Source of the DNA: Sphingomonadales bacterium Ga0077559
GTDB lineage: Bacteria > Pseudomonadota > Alphaproteobacteria > Sphingomonadales > Sphingomonadaceae
Direction of reading: 5' to 3'
DNA length: 53,038 nt
NCBI GenBank assembly: GCA_001464315.1
Contig: LNFK01000010.1
Span: forward strand, 1-53,038
Each line of letters opens with the position of its first letter. The first letter of the stretch is position 1. Below the pieces are notes generated by a model that worked only from the letters and a program-made list of their open reading frames with translations, was not told the origin of the DNA and searched no databases. Below are positions 18,317-27,870 of this stretch, piece by piece. Position numbers and translations under genes: made by a program.

Positions 18317-19681
18317 ATGAACAAAAAATCATTGCTGCTGGCCGCCAGCCTTACCGTCGCCCTCCCCGCCCTTTCCGTTCCAGCTTTCGCCAAGGAGACA
18401 CTGATCGAGGCGGGAATGAAAGACGACATCGCTTGGGACATCGTCGAGGGCATGACCACCGAAGTAGGGCAGCGCCAGGGCGGTACCGAAGCCGAAGCGC
18501 GCGCACGTGGTTGGTCGGTGGCCAAACTCAAATCGCTTGGGCTCACAAATGCGCGCATCGAAGAGTTCCAGATGCCAACCTGGGTTCGCGGCGAAGAAAC
18601 CGGTTATGTGACCGCCCCCTTCCCGCACAAACTGCACATCAGCGCACTCGGCAACAGCGGCAGCACCGGTGACGCCGGTTTGGAGGCCGAAGTCGTCTAT
18701 TTCAAAACGATTGAAGCTTTGCGTGCCGCTCCCGATGGCAGCCTGACCGGCAAAATCGCCTTCGTCAGCCACGCGATGCAGCGTACCCAGGACGGCAGCA
18801 GCTATGGCGCGTTCGGCCCCGCCCGTTTTGTCGGCCCGAATATCGCCGCCAAGAAAGGCGCAGCGGCGATTGTCATCCGTTCGGCAGGCACCGACTATCA
18901 CCGCAACCCGCACACCGGGAACACCAACTTCGAAGCAGGCGTGATGCCGATCCCGGCAGGGGCGGTGTCGATACCAGACGCAGAGAATCTTGAGCGCATT
19001 TTTGAACGCGGCAAACCGGTAAAGATGAAGTTGGTGCTCACGCCGCAAAATATCGGAATGCAGACATCGGGCAATGTCATCGCCGACATCAAAGGCTCGA
19101 ACTCGAAACTGCCGATCATTGTCATCGCCTGCCACCTTGATAGCTGGGATTTAGCCACAGGCGCGATAGACGATGCGGCCGGATGCGGAATCATTACGGC
19201 CGCCGCTCTAAAGGTTGAAAAGCCGAAGCGAACGATACGGCTCTTATGGGCCGGCGCCGAAGAAGTCGGCATCTGGGGCGGCAAGGATTACGGTGAAAAG
19301 CACGCAAACGAAGCACATGCGCTCGCCATGGAATCAGACTTCGGCGCTGGCAAAATCTGGGCCGTTGATTTCACCCTACCAGCATCCGCAAAGCCATTGC
19401 GTGATAGCATTGTCTCAGCCCTCGCGCCGCTCGGTATCGTCCCGCGTCCAGGGCCTGCGGGTGGTGGCGCAGATATCGGGGCTATCATCGCCGCGCAAAA
19501 ACTTGGCATCATCGACTTGCAACAGGATGGAACCAAATATTTCGACTTGCATCACACTCCTGACGATACGCTTGACAAGATCGACAAGGCCGAACTTCGC
19601 CAGAACGTTGCGGCTTGGGCCGCTACGCTGTCGCTCGTTGCCAATTATGACGGCGAATTAAAACCCGAGCCAAAACCATGA
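18317..19681 (+). CDS. Exported M28-family metallopeptidase (carboxypeptidase Q-like) with PA domain
   Basis: A 454-residue zinc aminopeptidase/dipeptidase with a signal peptide (MNKKSLLLAAS ... VPAFA, cleavage near residue 24). A PA insertion follows (GPARFVGPNIAAKKGAAAIVIRS). The catalytic M28 domain shows the co-catalytic zinc ligands ACHLDSWD, AIDDAAG, AGAEEVG, ALAMESDFG and DLHHTPDD. The ATG at 18317 was chosen because it begins the signal peptide; the open frame extends far upstream without support. It probably hydrolyses peptides in the periplasm. The stop overlaps the following lipoprotein gene by four bases. Confidence 0.92.
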   Translation: MNKKSLLLAASLTVALPALSVPAFAKETLIEAGMKDDIAWDIVEGMTTEVGQRQGGTEAEARARGWSVAKLKSLGLTNARIEEFQMPTWVRGEETGYVTAPFPHKLHISALGNSGSTGDAGLEAEVVYFKTIEALRAAPDGSLTGKIAFVSHAMQRTQDGSSYGAFGPARFVGPNIAAKKGAAAIVIRSAGTDYHRNPHTGNTNFEAGVMPIPAGAVSIPDAENLERIFERGKPVKMKLVLTPQNIGMQTSGNVIADIKGSNSKLPIIVIACHLDSWDLATGAIDDAAGCGIITAAALKVEKPKRTIRLLWAGAEEVGIWGGKDYGEKHANEAHALAMESDFGAGKIWAVDFTLPASAKPLRDSIVSALAPLGIVPRPGPAGGGADIGAIIAAQKLGIIDLQQDGTKYFDLHHTPDDTLDKIDKAELRQNVAAWAATLSLVANYDGELKPEPKP

Positions 19682-19902
19682 GACGTCTTGCGCTGCTCGT
19701 GGCGCCCTGTTTTCTAGCGACGGCGTGTATTGAAGAACCCAGCCCCAAACAGGCTGAAAAAGCAGCTGAGATGATTGAGAAGGATTTGGTCAAAGAACGG
19801 CAGATGTCAATTGAGGAAGCCGCCGAAGAAGCAACCAAACTCATCGAAGCCGATGCAAAAGCGGAGATCGATGCCTTGGCAAACGAAGGCACCCAAAATT
19901 AA
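19678..19902 (+). CDS. Small lipoprotein with a charged helical body
   Basis: A 74-residue protein with a short lipoprotein signal (lipobox LATAC, Cys17) followed by a strongly charged Glu/Lys/Ala helix (about 24-70). Its ATG overlaps the M28 peptidase stop, so they are probably co-translated and may act together at the membrane. No known family was recognised. The coding call rests on the clear lipobox and the ATGA overlap. Confidence 0.65.
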   Translation: MRRLALLVAPCFLATACIEEPSPKQAEKAAEMIEKDLVKERQMSIEEAAEEATKLIEADAKAEIDALANEGTQN

Positions 19903-19992
19903 AACCGATTGGGCGGGTCTCGCCCTAGAAAGTTCGAAGGCAGTTTCGCTCGATACCACTCGTATTGCTAGGCGCCGAGCTAAGGGCCTTGC

Positions 19993-20916
19993 TTAAAACT
20001 GACCCTCGCGCGGCGCAGCAATTTCGATGACATGGCGAGCGATAGAAACCGTCACTGGAGTCTTCGCGCACACCTCACCGTCGATTGAAATTTTCAGATG
20101 TGGTCGCGTGTTCAGTTTCATGCTGGTTCCACGAAATTCACGCGTTGTCCCGTGGCGCGCCCGCAATTTGAGGATTGTCGCAAACCAGCTCCAGGCGAGC
20201 CCCCAAATGCTTCGGCCGGTGACCGCCTGTATGACTATTTCACCGCTATCGACACGTTGGCTTTCGATCAGTTCAACCCCGCCATGGTAACTGCCATTGG
20301 CGATCCGCGCCTCGGTCGCCCAAAACTTTTCTTTCCGCCCGTCGGCGCTCTCAATAATGATCTTGAATGGCCGGAACCGCAGTGAGCACCAAAATGCCCA
20401 CATTAAATATCCGACCTTGCCCAGATAGCGCTTCAATTTATGTGGTACGGTTTGTGCGATCATCGGTGACAGGCCGATCGCGGCTGCGTTAACGAAATAA
20501 TCGCCATCAATGCGTCCAAGGTCGATCCATTTACGTTCGCCATTTGCGATGACATCGATCGCGCTGTCGATGTCTTTTGGAATCCCTAGCGACCCTGCAA
20601 AGCTGTTCGCGGTGCCAAGCGGAAGAAATGCAAAAACAACATCGTGGCCGACGAAGAAATCAACATTAGACGATAACGATCCGTCACCACCACCAATGAT
20701 CACCATCGGAGCGCGAGCAATCGCGCTACGCACGGCTGGTTCGATGTCATCGGGATTGTCTATCGCGTGTGCTTCGACGAGGTCGACGCCCGCCGCTATC
20801 AATTTAGTTCTTACGTCTTCGAAAACATCGGCGCCACTGCGGCTCATCGCATTGACAATCAGCACCGCCTGCTTCGGCAGCACGCGTGTTCGAATTTTCT
20901 CCGCCGCAGAATTCAT
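19993..20916 (-). CDS. Diacylglycerol/lipid kinase family protein
   Basis: A 307-residue DAGK-catalytic-domain protein: VLIVNAMSRSG, then MVIIGGGDGSLSS (the GGGDGT-like nucleotide loop) and FLPLGTANSFAGSLGIP. A C-terminal YegS-like beta domain contains SYHGGVELIESQRVDSGE and KISIDGEV. It probably phosphorylates a membrane lipid such as diacylglycerol or a sphingoid base; the substrate cannot be read from sequence. The ATG at 20916 is preferred because it forms an ATGA overlap with the upstream metallophosphoesterase stop; the frame is open to 20958. Confidence 0.88.
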   Translation of the reverse strand: MNSAAEKIRTRVLPKQAVLIVNAMSRSGADVFEDVRTKLIAAGVDLVEAHAIDNPDDIEPAVRSAIARAPMVIIGGGDGSLSSNVDFFVGHDVVFAFLPLGTANSFAGSLGIPKDIDSAIDVIANGERKWIDLGRIDGDYFVNAAAIGLSPMIAQTVPHKLKRYLGKVGYLMWAFWCSLRFRPFKIIIESADGRKEKFWATEARIANGSYHGGVELIESQRVDSGEIVIQAVTGRSIWGLAWSWFATILKLRARHGTTREFRGTSMKLNTRPHLKISIDGEVCAKTPVTVSIARHVIEIAAPREGQF

Positions 20917-21767
20917 TTTTGAAGATCCCGTTGTTCGATAACGGTCTGTGCAGCCCAAATATTACCATCGTGCGTGAACCGTTCGTGGCTTCCGCGTTTA
21001 AATTGGGTCCCATCCCAAGCAATTACCTGCAGTTCAACCTCGTCAAAGCGGCGAGCGTGGATCCAGTTGAAGCTTTGCAGTTCATCGTTGCGCAGTCGGG
21101 TAGAAGTCGCGGTGCCGGCCTGCATTACGAGCACGTCACCTGCAGTTTCAACCATTTTCAGCGCAGCCTCGGCATATGTCCGGTGGAAGTGGCCCGCCAA
21201 TGCCAAATGTACGCCCGCCTCTGCCACAGCCTCGACTGCGTCGCGGTGCCGTCCAACCGCCTCGCTGAGTTCACCGCCCTCGCCAATCGGCATCGCGAAC
21301 AGCGGATGATGCGTTACAAGTATTCGAGTTTTGGCGGGCGCCACTGCGGCAAAGCGCTTTCCAACCATAGCAATCTGGTCACGATTGATCCGCCCGTCCT
21401 TGATCGTCATCGACCTGGCGGTGTTGATCCCCAGTACGGCGACGTCGTCATTTTCGAACCAAGGGCAGAGGTCGTCATCGATAAATCTCTTGTACCGGTC
21501 AAGAGGCGCAGCAAAGCGTCTGACCACGTCATACAGCGGTACATCATGATTGCCTGGAACCACCAACGTAGGAAAACCCGCAGCGCGGAGCCGACTTAAA
21601 TAGGCCGAAGCCTCACGGAATTGTTCGACCTTGGCGCGCTGTGTCAAATCACCGCTGATAATGACAAGATCGGGCTGTCTCTCGCGAAGCCAATCTTCTG
21701 TTGCGGCGACAATTTTTGGATCATGCGCGCCAAAGTGGATGTCAGAAAGATGCGCTATACGGGCCAC
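20913..21767 (-). CDS. Calcineurin-like metallophosphoesterase
   Basis: A 284-residue cytosolic phosphoesterase with all five metal motifs: DIHFGAHD, SGDLTQRA, GNHDVPL, THHPLF and GHFHR. Its domain layout matches the CpdA/class III cyclic-nucleotide or lipid phosphoesterase group. It overlaps the downstream lipid kinase gene by four bases, hinting at a shared lipid-phosphate theme, although the substrate is unknown. Confidence 0.9.
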   Translation of the reverse strand: MARIAHLSDIHFGAHDPKIVAATEDWLRERQPDLVIISGDLTQRAKVEQFREASAYLSRLRAAGFPTLVVPGNHDVPLYDVVRRFAAPLDRYKRFIDDDLCPWFENDDVAVLGINTARSMTIKDGRINRDQIAMVGKRFAAVAPAKTRILVTHHPLFAMPIGEGGELSEAVGRHRDAVEAVAEAGVHLALAGHFHRTYAEAALKMVETAGDVLVMQAGTATSTRLRNDELQSFNWIHARRFDEVELQVIAWDGTQFKRGSHERFTHDGNIWAAQTVIEQRDLQK

Positions 21768-21821
21768 TTGTCCTTTAACCTCCGACTTTGGAATTTGTTC
21801 ACCCGAAGAGCGGACGCGGGA

Positions 21822-22313
21822 TTAGAACGGCAGATAGCGCGCAAGCGCCGACCACGCGATAGCTTTTTGGCTGACTTTCAATGTGTAGGCGGCACTACTC
21901 GAAGGTAGCATTAAAATGTCGGTCGATAATCTGCTGAACGCATTTCCTGCCGACGCCGCCGCTTTTTTACCGTTGAAAGCAATGACCCGCAAACGCGGCA
22001 GCGTCGTGACGAAATCCCGCAGATCATTGATCTGAGCGTCGCGAATTTTCTGATCAAGGCTGCCTTGCCGATGAGCCGCTCCGATCACGTCCCACAAAGC
22101 AATTCCAGCCGACTGTAACGCAATAATACGTTGGGCATATTCCATCGAAACGAGGTCTTGCTGTATGGATGCGCTCAACAGCTTCCAGAACTGGTTTTGC
22201 GGGTGGGCGTAATACTGCCTGGCTGAAAGTGAAGCGTCGCCGGGTAAGCTGCCCAGTATCAGAATGCAGGCATCGCTGCGTGCAATCGGCGCCAATCCCG
22301 TTTTCAAACTCAA
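21822..22313 (-). CDS. Hypoxanthine-DNA glycosylase-like protein (uracil-DNA glycosylase superfamily, family 6)
   Basis: A 163-residue protein of the DNA-deoxyinosine glycosylase group, which removes deaminated adenine from DNA. Motif 1 is GSLPGDASLSARQYYAHPQN, with Asn rather than Asp in the active loop, and motif 2 is LPSSSAAYT. The middle stretch FNGKKAA is conserved in the family. It is the last clearly core gene; a tRNA-like att fragment begins about 190 bp downstream in window coordinates. Confidence 0.85.
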   Translation of the reverse strand: MSLKTGLAPIARSDACILILGSLPGDASLSARQYYAHPQNQFWKLLSASIQQDLVSMEYAQRIIALQSAGIALWDVIGAAHRQGSLDQKIRDAQINDLRDFVTTLPRLRVIAFNGKKAAASAGNAFSRLSTDILMLPSSSAAYTLKVSQKAIAWSALARYLPF

Positions 22314-22429
22314 TTTACCATCAGCGGCCAGGCGGCCATGACAAATTCGTTAGGTACAATTGCACTGAATTTCCAAAAAATCCACCAAAGCCGCATGACG
22401 GGTCAATCTGTCGCGGGCCAGTGATAAAG

Positions 22430-22738
22430 TTATGTCGGGAAGCCGGTTGTGACAAGGGTCACGTTCTTATCAAAGAAATTAGAGAAAATTACACTTCCAA
22501 AAAGTGGTCGGGGAGACAGGATTGCGGCTTCTTTCACAAATTTTTGTAATGAATTGAGAAGCTTAAAGACCGTTTTCGCGGTTACCTGCACCATTACCAG
22601 CAGTCGCTTTAGCGCATTTTGTACACGGCTTGTCGTGCTTCCAACTTCTCGGGCAATTTCACCGTGTTCCAGCCCGTCCCGAACATAACAAATGCATCGC
22701 AATTTGCAATCTCTTGATAGAAATGCTGTGCCATGCAA
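22430..22738 (-). CDS. Short LuxR-type helix-turn-helix protein whose C-terminus runs across attL
   Basis: The 102-residue frame contains a degenerate LuxR-family DNA-binding domain at about 7-60 (LSRDCKLRCICYVRDGLEHG, EIAREVGSTTSRVQNALKRL). From about residue 72 onward the codons fall in and beyond the tRNA-like att repeat (22505-22523). The last ~30 residues are therefore probably not original; the gene may be a truncated element gene fused to flanking DNA. It has no receiver or ligand domain. It is real as a domain, but functional status is doubtful. Confidence 0.5.
   Translation of the reverse strand: MHGTAFLSRDCKLRCICYVRDGLEHGEIAREVGSTTSRVQNALKRLLVMVQVTAKTVFKLLNSLQKFVKEAAILSPRPLFGSVIFSNFFDKNVTLVTTGFPT
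22505..22523 (-). repeat. Left attachment-site candidate (tRNA 3'-end fragment)
   Basis: The 19 bases TGGTCGGGGAGACAGGATT are, read on the minus strand, AATCCTGTCTCCCCGACCA. That is the 3' half of a T-arm, an acceptor strand, a discriminator A and CCA, as in tRNA-Pro. No tRNA body follows on either side. A copy with one mismatch occurs at 49666-49684 in the same orientation, beside an integrase. Interpreted as the far-end (attL) remnant of site-specific integration at a tRNA 3' end. Confidence 0.65.
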
Positions 22739-23027
22739 CTTTGGTGCCGCAACGTCAGCGAAGTTCTGCGTTTATAGTTGCCAAATCCTGAAGCTTGTTC
22801 ATCGGCTGAATGTAGGTCAGCTATCTGGAAATCGTCACCTAAAGCGGACGTTCTGGATACGACAACTTTTCCGACGTTCGCATGGAAAGCTGAAGCCACT
22901 AAAAGCCGACATGACATACAATTCGGATTTCTGTCACGAATCCAGTTCTGTTGCTTAACCTAAATTTCGTTTTTTGATCGTATACTCTGAGCCGAATGTA
23001 AATTCGACAGTTTCAGGAAGAAAAAAC

Positions 23028-24671
23028 ATGAACGAAAACAGTAAAGCTTTATCAGGCCTTTTAAAAAGTCTACTGATATGTCTTATACTGTTCACATTAT
23101 TCGGTATTTTTGAAGCAATTGCGCTTACAAAAATAAGGCTCTTGGTTTATTCCAAAAACTTATTGCAAATTTCGTTGCCTCTGACTTTTGTAATTGCTCT
23201 TACTGTTTTTTTTGAACGAGGTCGATTCAAAAAAGTTCATAACTCGGTAGATTTAACCACTTCGCCAATGGATGGCTTAGTTGATATTTGGCAACGCCAA
23301 GCTGAAGAAAGTGACAATCGACGTAAGGATGCATTCAAAGCACATAGCAACAGATTGGTGCCTCCGATTACCGACGTAGGCAAAGCGGATGTGAATGTAG
23401 CGTCAAATTCGGAGTTGGCGATACGGCACATTTTCCCGCCACTGCGACCTCAAGCTAGCCTCAGCTTTTTGGGAGGATCGCCCATCATCCCAGAAGATGG
23501 CAGTTTCGATTGGCCGATGGTGCACAACCGTGAAGGCATTCTTGAATGGCTAAACTTCATGGCGCAGATTGATTGTTCCCAAATTCCGGCGGGTCCAGCA
23601 CGTCATTTGCTGCCGGATAGTGGCTACATCTACTTCTTCGCGCCCATGTCGCTGAACTTTGGCGAAGATGCGCACCATTTTGTTGCTCGATATCTGCCGG
23701 GACCAATAAGCAAGAATTGGAGACCATGCCCAATTCCACATTCTTCCAAAATCTATGACAATTCAGAGCAAGGTAATTTGTTGCGCGGGTCGGAAGACAG
23801 TTATCCCCGCGTCGAGATCGATCTGGCTTGGCTAGAGGAACCGACCGATGCAGAGGTAGAGACGAGAAAAGACGAAGGACTGCCATATCAGGTCGCAGAG
23901 AAAATCCGAGCCGAGCGCAAAGCGTCATTTTTTGGCCCAAAGAAGGATGGCGTGCTTTATGATGGGAGTGATTCAAGTTGGCTGCTTGATGAAGACTTTC
24001 CTACAAACAAAGCAATGGCGCGGACACTGCGCGACCGAATGGAGCGTCATTGGCTTGAGCAACAGGAAAGTGCTCGTGGCCAGCTGGATTCGCTCGAAGG
24101 AACGTCCGAGAATGACCCCGCGTTTATATCGATGTTAACGCAAAAAGATGCGCTGGCCTTATACAAAGAACAGATACATAAAGCGTTTGATGGACTTGAT
24201 TGGAACGCAAGCAACGCCCTTCCTGGGCTCTCTAATGATGAAAAAGAGCGTGCGAAAGCATTTCTGAGTGAGCTCCTGAATACTGGTTTGCCCTGGGCCA
24301 GCGGAAGTCAGCGCAAAGGCGGTCAAGATAGGCAAATAATTCATAGATGGATGGCCCATGCAGCAATCATTGGCGCGCGAGCCGCGTTAGCAAATGGGCC
24401 TGGCCCTGATGTTGCTTCTATTCCACCTCCGATCATCGATGCATTGGCAGCGCGGCACGATGCTAGAGAGCATCGGCTGTTCGGTAATCCCACTATCATA
24501 CAAGATTTGGACGATATGCCGGAACGCTACATCTTGCTGCTCAAACTCGGCAATGACCGCGAAATGGATTGGCTGGTCGGCGAAATGGGGCCTTTGCAAT
24601 ATTGGATTACGCCAGAGGATTTGGCTGCGCGCCGTTTCGAGAATACGGTGCTAACCATCGAGGCCCACTAG
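23028..24671 (+). CDS. Membrane-anchored DUF1963 (YwqG-like) protein
   Basis: A 547-residue protein starting with two hydrophobic segments (about 10-33 and 38-62), then a cytoplasmic body. The body has DUF1963 features: LSFLGGSPIIPEDGSFDWP, GYIYFFAP, VEIDLAWLEEPTD and the C-terminal MDWLVGEMGPLQYWITPEDLAARRF. DUF1963 proteins are uncharacterised and common near polymorphic toxins and on islands. The ATG at 23028 has AGGAAG eight bases upstream; an upstream frame extension to 22974 is not needed. Base composition is visibly more AT-rich than the core genes to the left, in line with transfer. It stands alone on the plus strand. Confidence 0.8.
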   Translation: MNENSKALSGLLKSLLICLILFTLFGIFEAIALTKIRLLVYSKNLLQISLPLTFVIALTVFFERGRFKKVHNSVDLTTSPMDGLVDIWQRQAEESDNRRKDAFKAHSNRLVPPITDVGKADVNVASNSELAIRHIFPPLRPQASLSFLGGSPIIPEDGSFDWPMVHNREGILEWLNFMAQIDCSQIPAGPARHLLPDSGYIYFFAPMSLNFGEDAHHFVARYLPGPISKNWRPCPIPHSSKIYDNSEQGNLLRGSEDSYPRVEIDLAWLEEPTDAEVETRKDEGLPYQVAEKIRAERKASFFGPKKDGVLYDGSDSSWLLDEDFPTNKAMARTLRDRMERHWLEQQESARGQLDSLEGTSENDPAFISMLTQKDALALYKEQIHKAFDGLDWNASNALPGLSNDEKERAKAFLSELLNTGLPWASGSQRKGGQDRQIIHRWMAHAAIIGARAALANGPGPDVASIPPPIIDALAARHDAREHRLFGNPTIIQDLDDMPERYILLLKLGNDREMDWLVGEMGPLQYWITPEDLAARRFENTVLTIEAH

Positions 24672-24905
24672 CAAGGTTGCCGTTCATCCGCACGCGTTTC
24701 AACGTCCGTTTATGCACCGTAGCCACCGGAAACCGGACAGTCCAGACTCCAAAACATTCCAGCCGTCTGGACATCAATTAAAGACCTTTGTTAGCTGCCG
24801 TTGGTTCATAAGCTGAACGCATGCAAGGTTCCTGAATTCCTGGACCAATACGGAATTTACGAACACTACCCCACAAGTTCGCGGATAGGCACCCGTTTTA
24901 GTTCC

Positions 24906-27812
24906 TTAGAGTTCAAGCCCCCTACCCCGCCCCAAATCCAACCCATGACTAAACGCCAGCTCGCGGCCAAGCGAACGCCCGCTGGTAACGTCGATGCCCA
25001 ATTCGCTCTTGCGGTTAGCAAGGCGCGACTCCAACTGCGGATCGCGCTCTAGGCTCTTCGCCATCCCTGCCATCGAACTTCGCGCGGTCTTGTAAGCACT
25101 CATATCGCCGCGAGCATAGCTCTGCTGGCTCGACACTTCGAGCTGCTGCCAGCGCGTTACAAACCGGTTGGCGCGCTTGGGCAGCGTCTCACGCAGCTCC
25201 TGCTCATTCTTCATGGCCAGGATGGCTCGGCGCACATTGCCGCCCGCCGCTTCATGAGCAAGGGGTTGATCCTCCAGGTATGCCCGCTCGACATCGCGAG
25301 AGTAATTCGCGCCAAACGCGTTCAGTTCGTTGCGGGCAATGTTCAACTCTTTGCCCATCGGTGCATAACGACCGTCCTCAACGAGCTGGTTGATCGTTGT
25401 TCCATCTTCTTGCGCACGCAACAGGTCGCTGACCGCACGAGCATGACGTCTGAACGCGGCCTGCGCCCGAACCTGCCGGTCTGGTTCAGGTGCCCGTGCT
25501 TCGGGCAACCGCAGACCATCGAACAGGCCCCGCACTTTGTCGGGCACTTTGCGAATGACCTCGGCAACGCGTTCGCGGAACGTGATGCCACGCCGCTCGG
25601 CGAACCGCCGCGCCGGATCGGTCGCAGCGTCGCGATCATAGTCCGAAGCCATATCCTTACTGCGCTCTCGCGATAACGTGCGGGCAAGCCTGCCGTCGTC
25701 TGCAAAGTCGTCCCGACCATAATGGATCTGCACAGAGTCGCGGTGACGAGATAGCGCAACATAGCTACTGTGCTGGTCCATGCCGGGCGTCGCCAGCACG
25801 TGCGTCCGATCAACGGTTACCCCCTGCGACTTGTGGATGGTCGCGGCGTAACCGTGGTCGATATTCGCATAGCTCTTGGTGTCAAACGCGACGCTTCTGC
25901 CATCGTCGAGCAGCACCGCCATGCGTTGCGGGTTGACCGATTGCAACGTTCCAAGGCTGCCATTCTTGACCCCAAGCTCGCGCTCGTTGCGCAGGAGCAT
26001 CACCCGGTCGCCGGTGGCAAAGCTGCGCTCACCGCGCTCTACCTGCATCACAACGTCATTGCCAAGCTCGCCACTAGCACGCAAACGTTCGCGCGCAGCC
26101 AGATTGAGCTCACGTACTTCGTCGTTGGTATGGGTAAGCATGATGCGGCTATCGCCCGGCTTTGCGATGCGCTCGCGATCCCAGCTGTCGATAAGTTCGC
26201 TACGCGCCGCTTCGCGCGTATCGGCAGCATGCACCATGTCATGCTCGCGAAAAGCTTCAAGTGCTTCAGCAGTCCTGCCGGTCGCCAGATGCCGCGTTGC
26301 ATCGCGCTGCCAGTCGTCGTGCTGCCGCCTGATCTCGGTAATTTCCACGCTGCCGTGCTGTTCAGCAATCGAACGGAACGCTGCGCCTGCTTCGATGGCC
26401 TGCAACTGCTGTGGATCGCCGACCAAAACGACTTTCGCACCTGCGTCGCGGGCATGCGAGAGGACGCGCTCCATCTGGCGCGTCCCGACCATACCCGCTT
26501 CGTCGATGACCAGCACATCGCGCGAGGTCAGTAGATCGCGGCCTTGCTCCCAGCCATGTTCCATGCTCGCGATTGTGCGCGATGGGATGGATGATCCTGC
26601 CTCAAGATTTTCAGCGGCGATGCCGGACAGCGCAGCACCGCGAACTTCATATCCTGCCGCTTCCCACGCCTCGCGCGCAACGCCAAGCATTGCGGATTTG
26701 CCGGTCCCCGCATAGCCCACGACCACGCCAAGGTCGTTTCCAGACGTGGCATGATCGAACGCGGCGCGCTGCTCACCCGAAAGCGTCAGCTCGCGCGCTT
26801 CGGCTGATGCAAGAGCGCGCTCTTTCCCGCGCTCGCTGACCCTGTGCAGTTCCCGTTCCGAGAGTGAGGTCAAAGCGCGTTCCAATCGCGCCTCGACCTC
26901 GATCATGTCGCGCGACGTGAAGCGTTCGTTTCCGCGCCCGTCATGGCCCAACGCAACAAGATTAGGCGAAGACTGCACTGCGCTCAACGCCAGATCGAAC
27001 TGCTCCTTGCCGTCGCTGTGCCGATGCACGAACATGGCAATGTCGCGGTGCGTGAACGTGGATTGCTGCTTGGTGATGGAATCCAATGCAATATCCGGGT
27101 TGGCGATGACCCGTTCGCCATTCTCGCGTGCGATGGCGTGATGCTCGATCAGCCGGTCTGCATCCGGTCCTATGCGCTGTGCAGCAGCGCCGATCTTGCT
27201 CTGCGGCTCCAGACCGATGCCTTGCGCTTCTAATGACCGGTGGTCGACACGCGCGTCTATGTCCAGCTCGGCAAGGCGATCGTTTACATGATCGGCCCAG
27301 CGTTCGCGCCATTGGCAAACCAGCTCGCTTTTATTCCAGTCGCGGACCTTTGCGCCAAAGCCGTCTTCGTTCACCTCGCGCATCGTAAGCATCACGTGTG
27401 CGTGGGGTTTGGCCAGACCATCTGCGCCGATATCCCAGTGGACATTGAGATCGGCGATCATGCCCTTGTCCACGAACTCATCCTGCACAAAGTCGCGGGC
27501 AAGCTCGATGCCCTGTTGCTGGCTCAACTCACGCGGAATGGCGAACTCGACCTCGCGGCTAAGCTGCGCATCCTTGCGGAGTTCGGTTGCTTCGACCTCG
27601 TTCCACAGGATCGAACGGTCTCCCAGCCGTTCGGGTGCACCGTCTGGCAACATCACCTCGGAATGCACGACCCCTGCCTTGTTGGTGAAGTCGTGCGAGC
27701 GGTCGAGGCGCTGGTCGTGCAGCCGCGAGGCGGAGCGGTAGGCAGCCGAGGCAACCGCGCTCGATCCGACGCTGCGGGAAATGACTTTGGCCGAGAAGTG
27801 ATAGATCGCCAT
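24906..27812 (-). CDS. traA: Ti-type conjugative relaxase-helicase TraA (MobQ family)
   Basis: Nicks oriT, stays bound to the 5' end and unwinds the transferred strand. The N-terminal MobA/MobL relaxase has a catalytic Tyr25 (AAYRSASR) and the HUH metal site His125 (VHWDIG) with His137/His139 (KPHAHVM). From about residue 340 a RecD/TraI-like helicase follows, with Walker A GYAGTGKSAM, Walker B VIDEAGMVG, VGDPQQLQ and the late HGYAATIHKSQG motif. The C-terminal ~200 residues are helical. At 968 residues it is slightly shorter than Ti-plasmid TraA. It is divergent from traC/traD with the oriT-like sequence between, the same arrangement as in Ti plasmids. Confidence 0.93.
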   Translation of the reverse strand: MAIYHFSAKVISRSVGSSAVASAAYRSASRLHDQRLDRSHDFTNKAGVVHSEVMLPDGAPERLGDRSILWNEVEATELRKDAQLSREVEFAIPRELSQQQGIELARDFVQDEFVDKGMIADLNVHWDIGADGLAKPHAHVMLTMREVNEDGFGAKVRDWNKSELVCQWRERWADHVNDRLAELDIDARVDHRSLEAQGIGLEPQSKIGAAAQRIGPDADRLIEHHAIARENGERVIANPDIALDSITKQQSTFTHRDIAMFVHRHSDGKEQFDLALSAVQSSPNLVALGHDGRGNERFTSRDMIEVEARLERALTSLSERELHRVSERGKERALASAEARELTLSGEQRAAFDHATSGNDLGVVVGYAGTGKSAMLGVAREAWEAAGYEVRGAALSGIAAENLEAGSSIPSRTIASMEHGWEQGRDLLTSRDVLVIDEAGMVGTRQMERVLSHARDAGAKVVLVGDPQQLQAIEAGAAFRSIAEQHGSVEITEIRRQHDDWQRDATRHLATGRTAEALEAFREHDMVHAADTREAARSELIDSWDRERIAKPGDSRIMLTHTNDEVRELNLAARERLRASGELGNDVVMQVERGERSFATGDRVMLLRNERELGVKNGSLGTLQSVNPQRMAVLLDDGRSVAFDTKSYANIDHGYAATIHKSQGVTVDRTHVLATPGMDQHSSYVALSRHRDSVQIHYGRDDFADDGRLARTLSRERSKDMASDYDRDAATDPARRFAERRGITFRERVAEVIRKVPDKVRGLFDGLRLPEARAPEPDRQVRAQAAFRRHARAVSDLLRAQEDGTTINQLVEDGRYAPMGKELNIARNELNAFGANYSRDVERAYLEDQPLAHEAAGGNVRRAILAMKNEQELRETLPKRANRFVTRWQQLEVSSQQSYARGDMSAYKTARSSMAGMAKSLERDPQLESRLANRKSELGIDVTSGRSLGRELAFSHGLDLGRGRGLEL

Positions 27813-27841
27813 GACGGCAATCCATCTACATCACTCAAGCA

Positions 27842-27870
27842 ACGTCGGCACGACGTATAAGCGCGCCCTC
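27842..27870. other. Candidate origin of transfer (oriT) nick region
   Basis: A hairpin (ACGTCG-GCA-CGACGT, 27842-27856) runs directly into TATAAGCGCGCCCTC. From memory, the Ti-plasmid oriT contains CGACGTATAATTGCGCCCTT and RSF1010 has TAAGTGCGCCCTC at its nick site. The match CGACGTATAA-(2)-GCGCCCT and the location between divergent traA and traC make this a strong oriT candidate for the neighbouring relaxase. The exact nick position is not proven. Confidence 0.65.

Noticed and set aside
22609-22917. A 102-residue minus-strand frame overlapping the LuxR-type gene
   Set aside because: No recognisable domain, and it conflicts with the clear helix-turn-helix frame.
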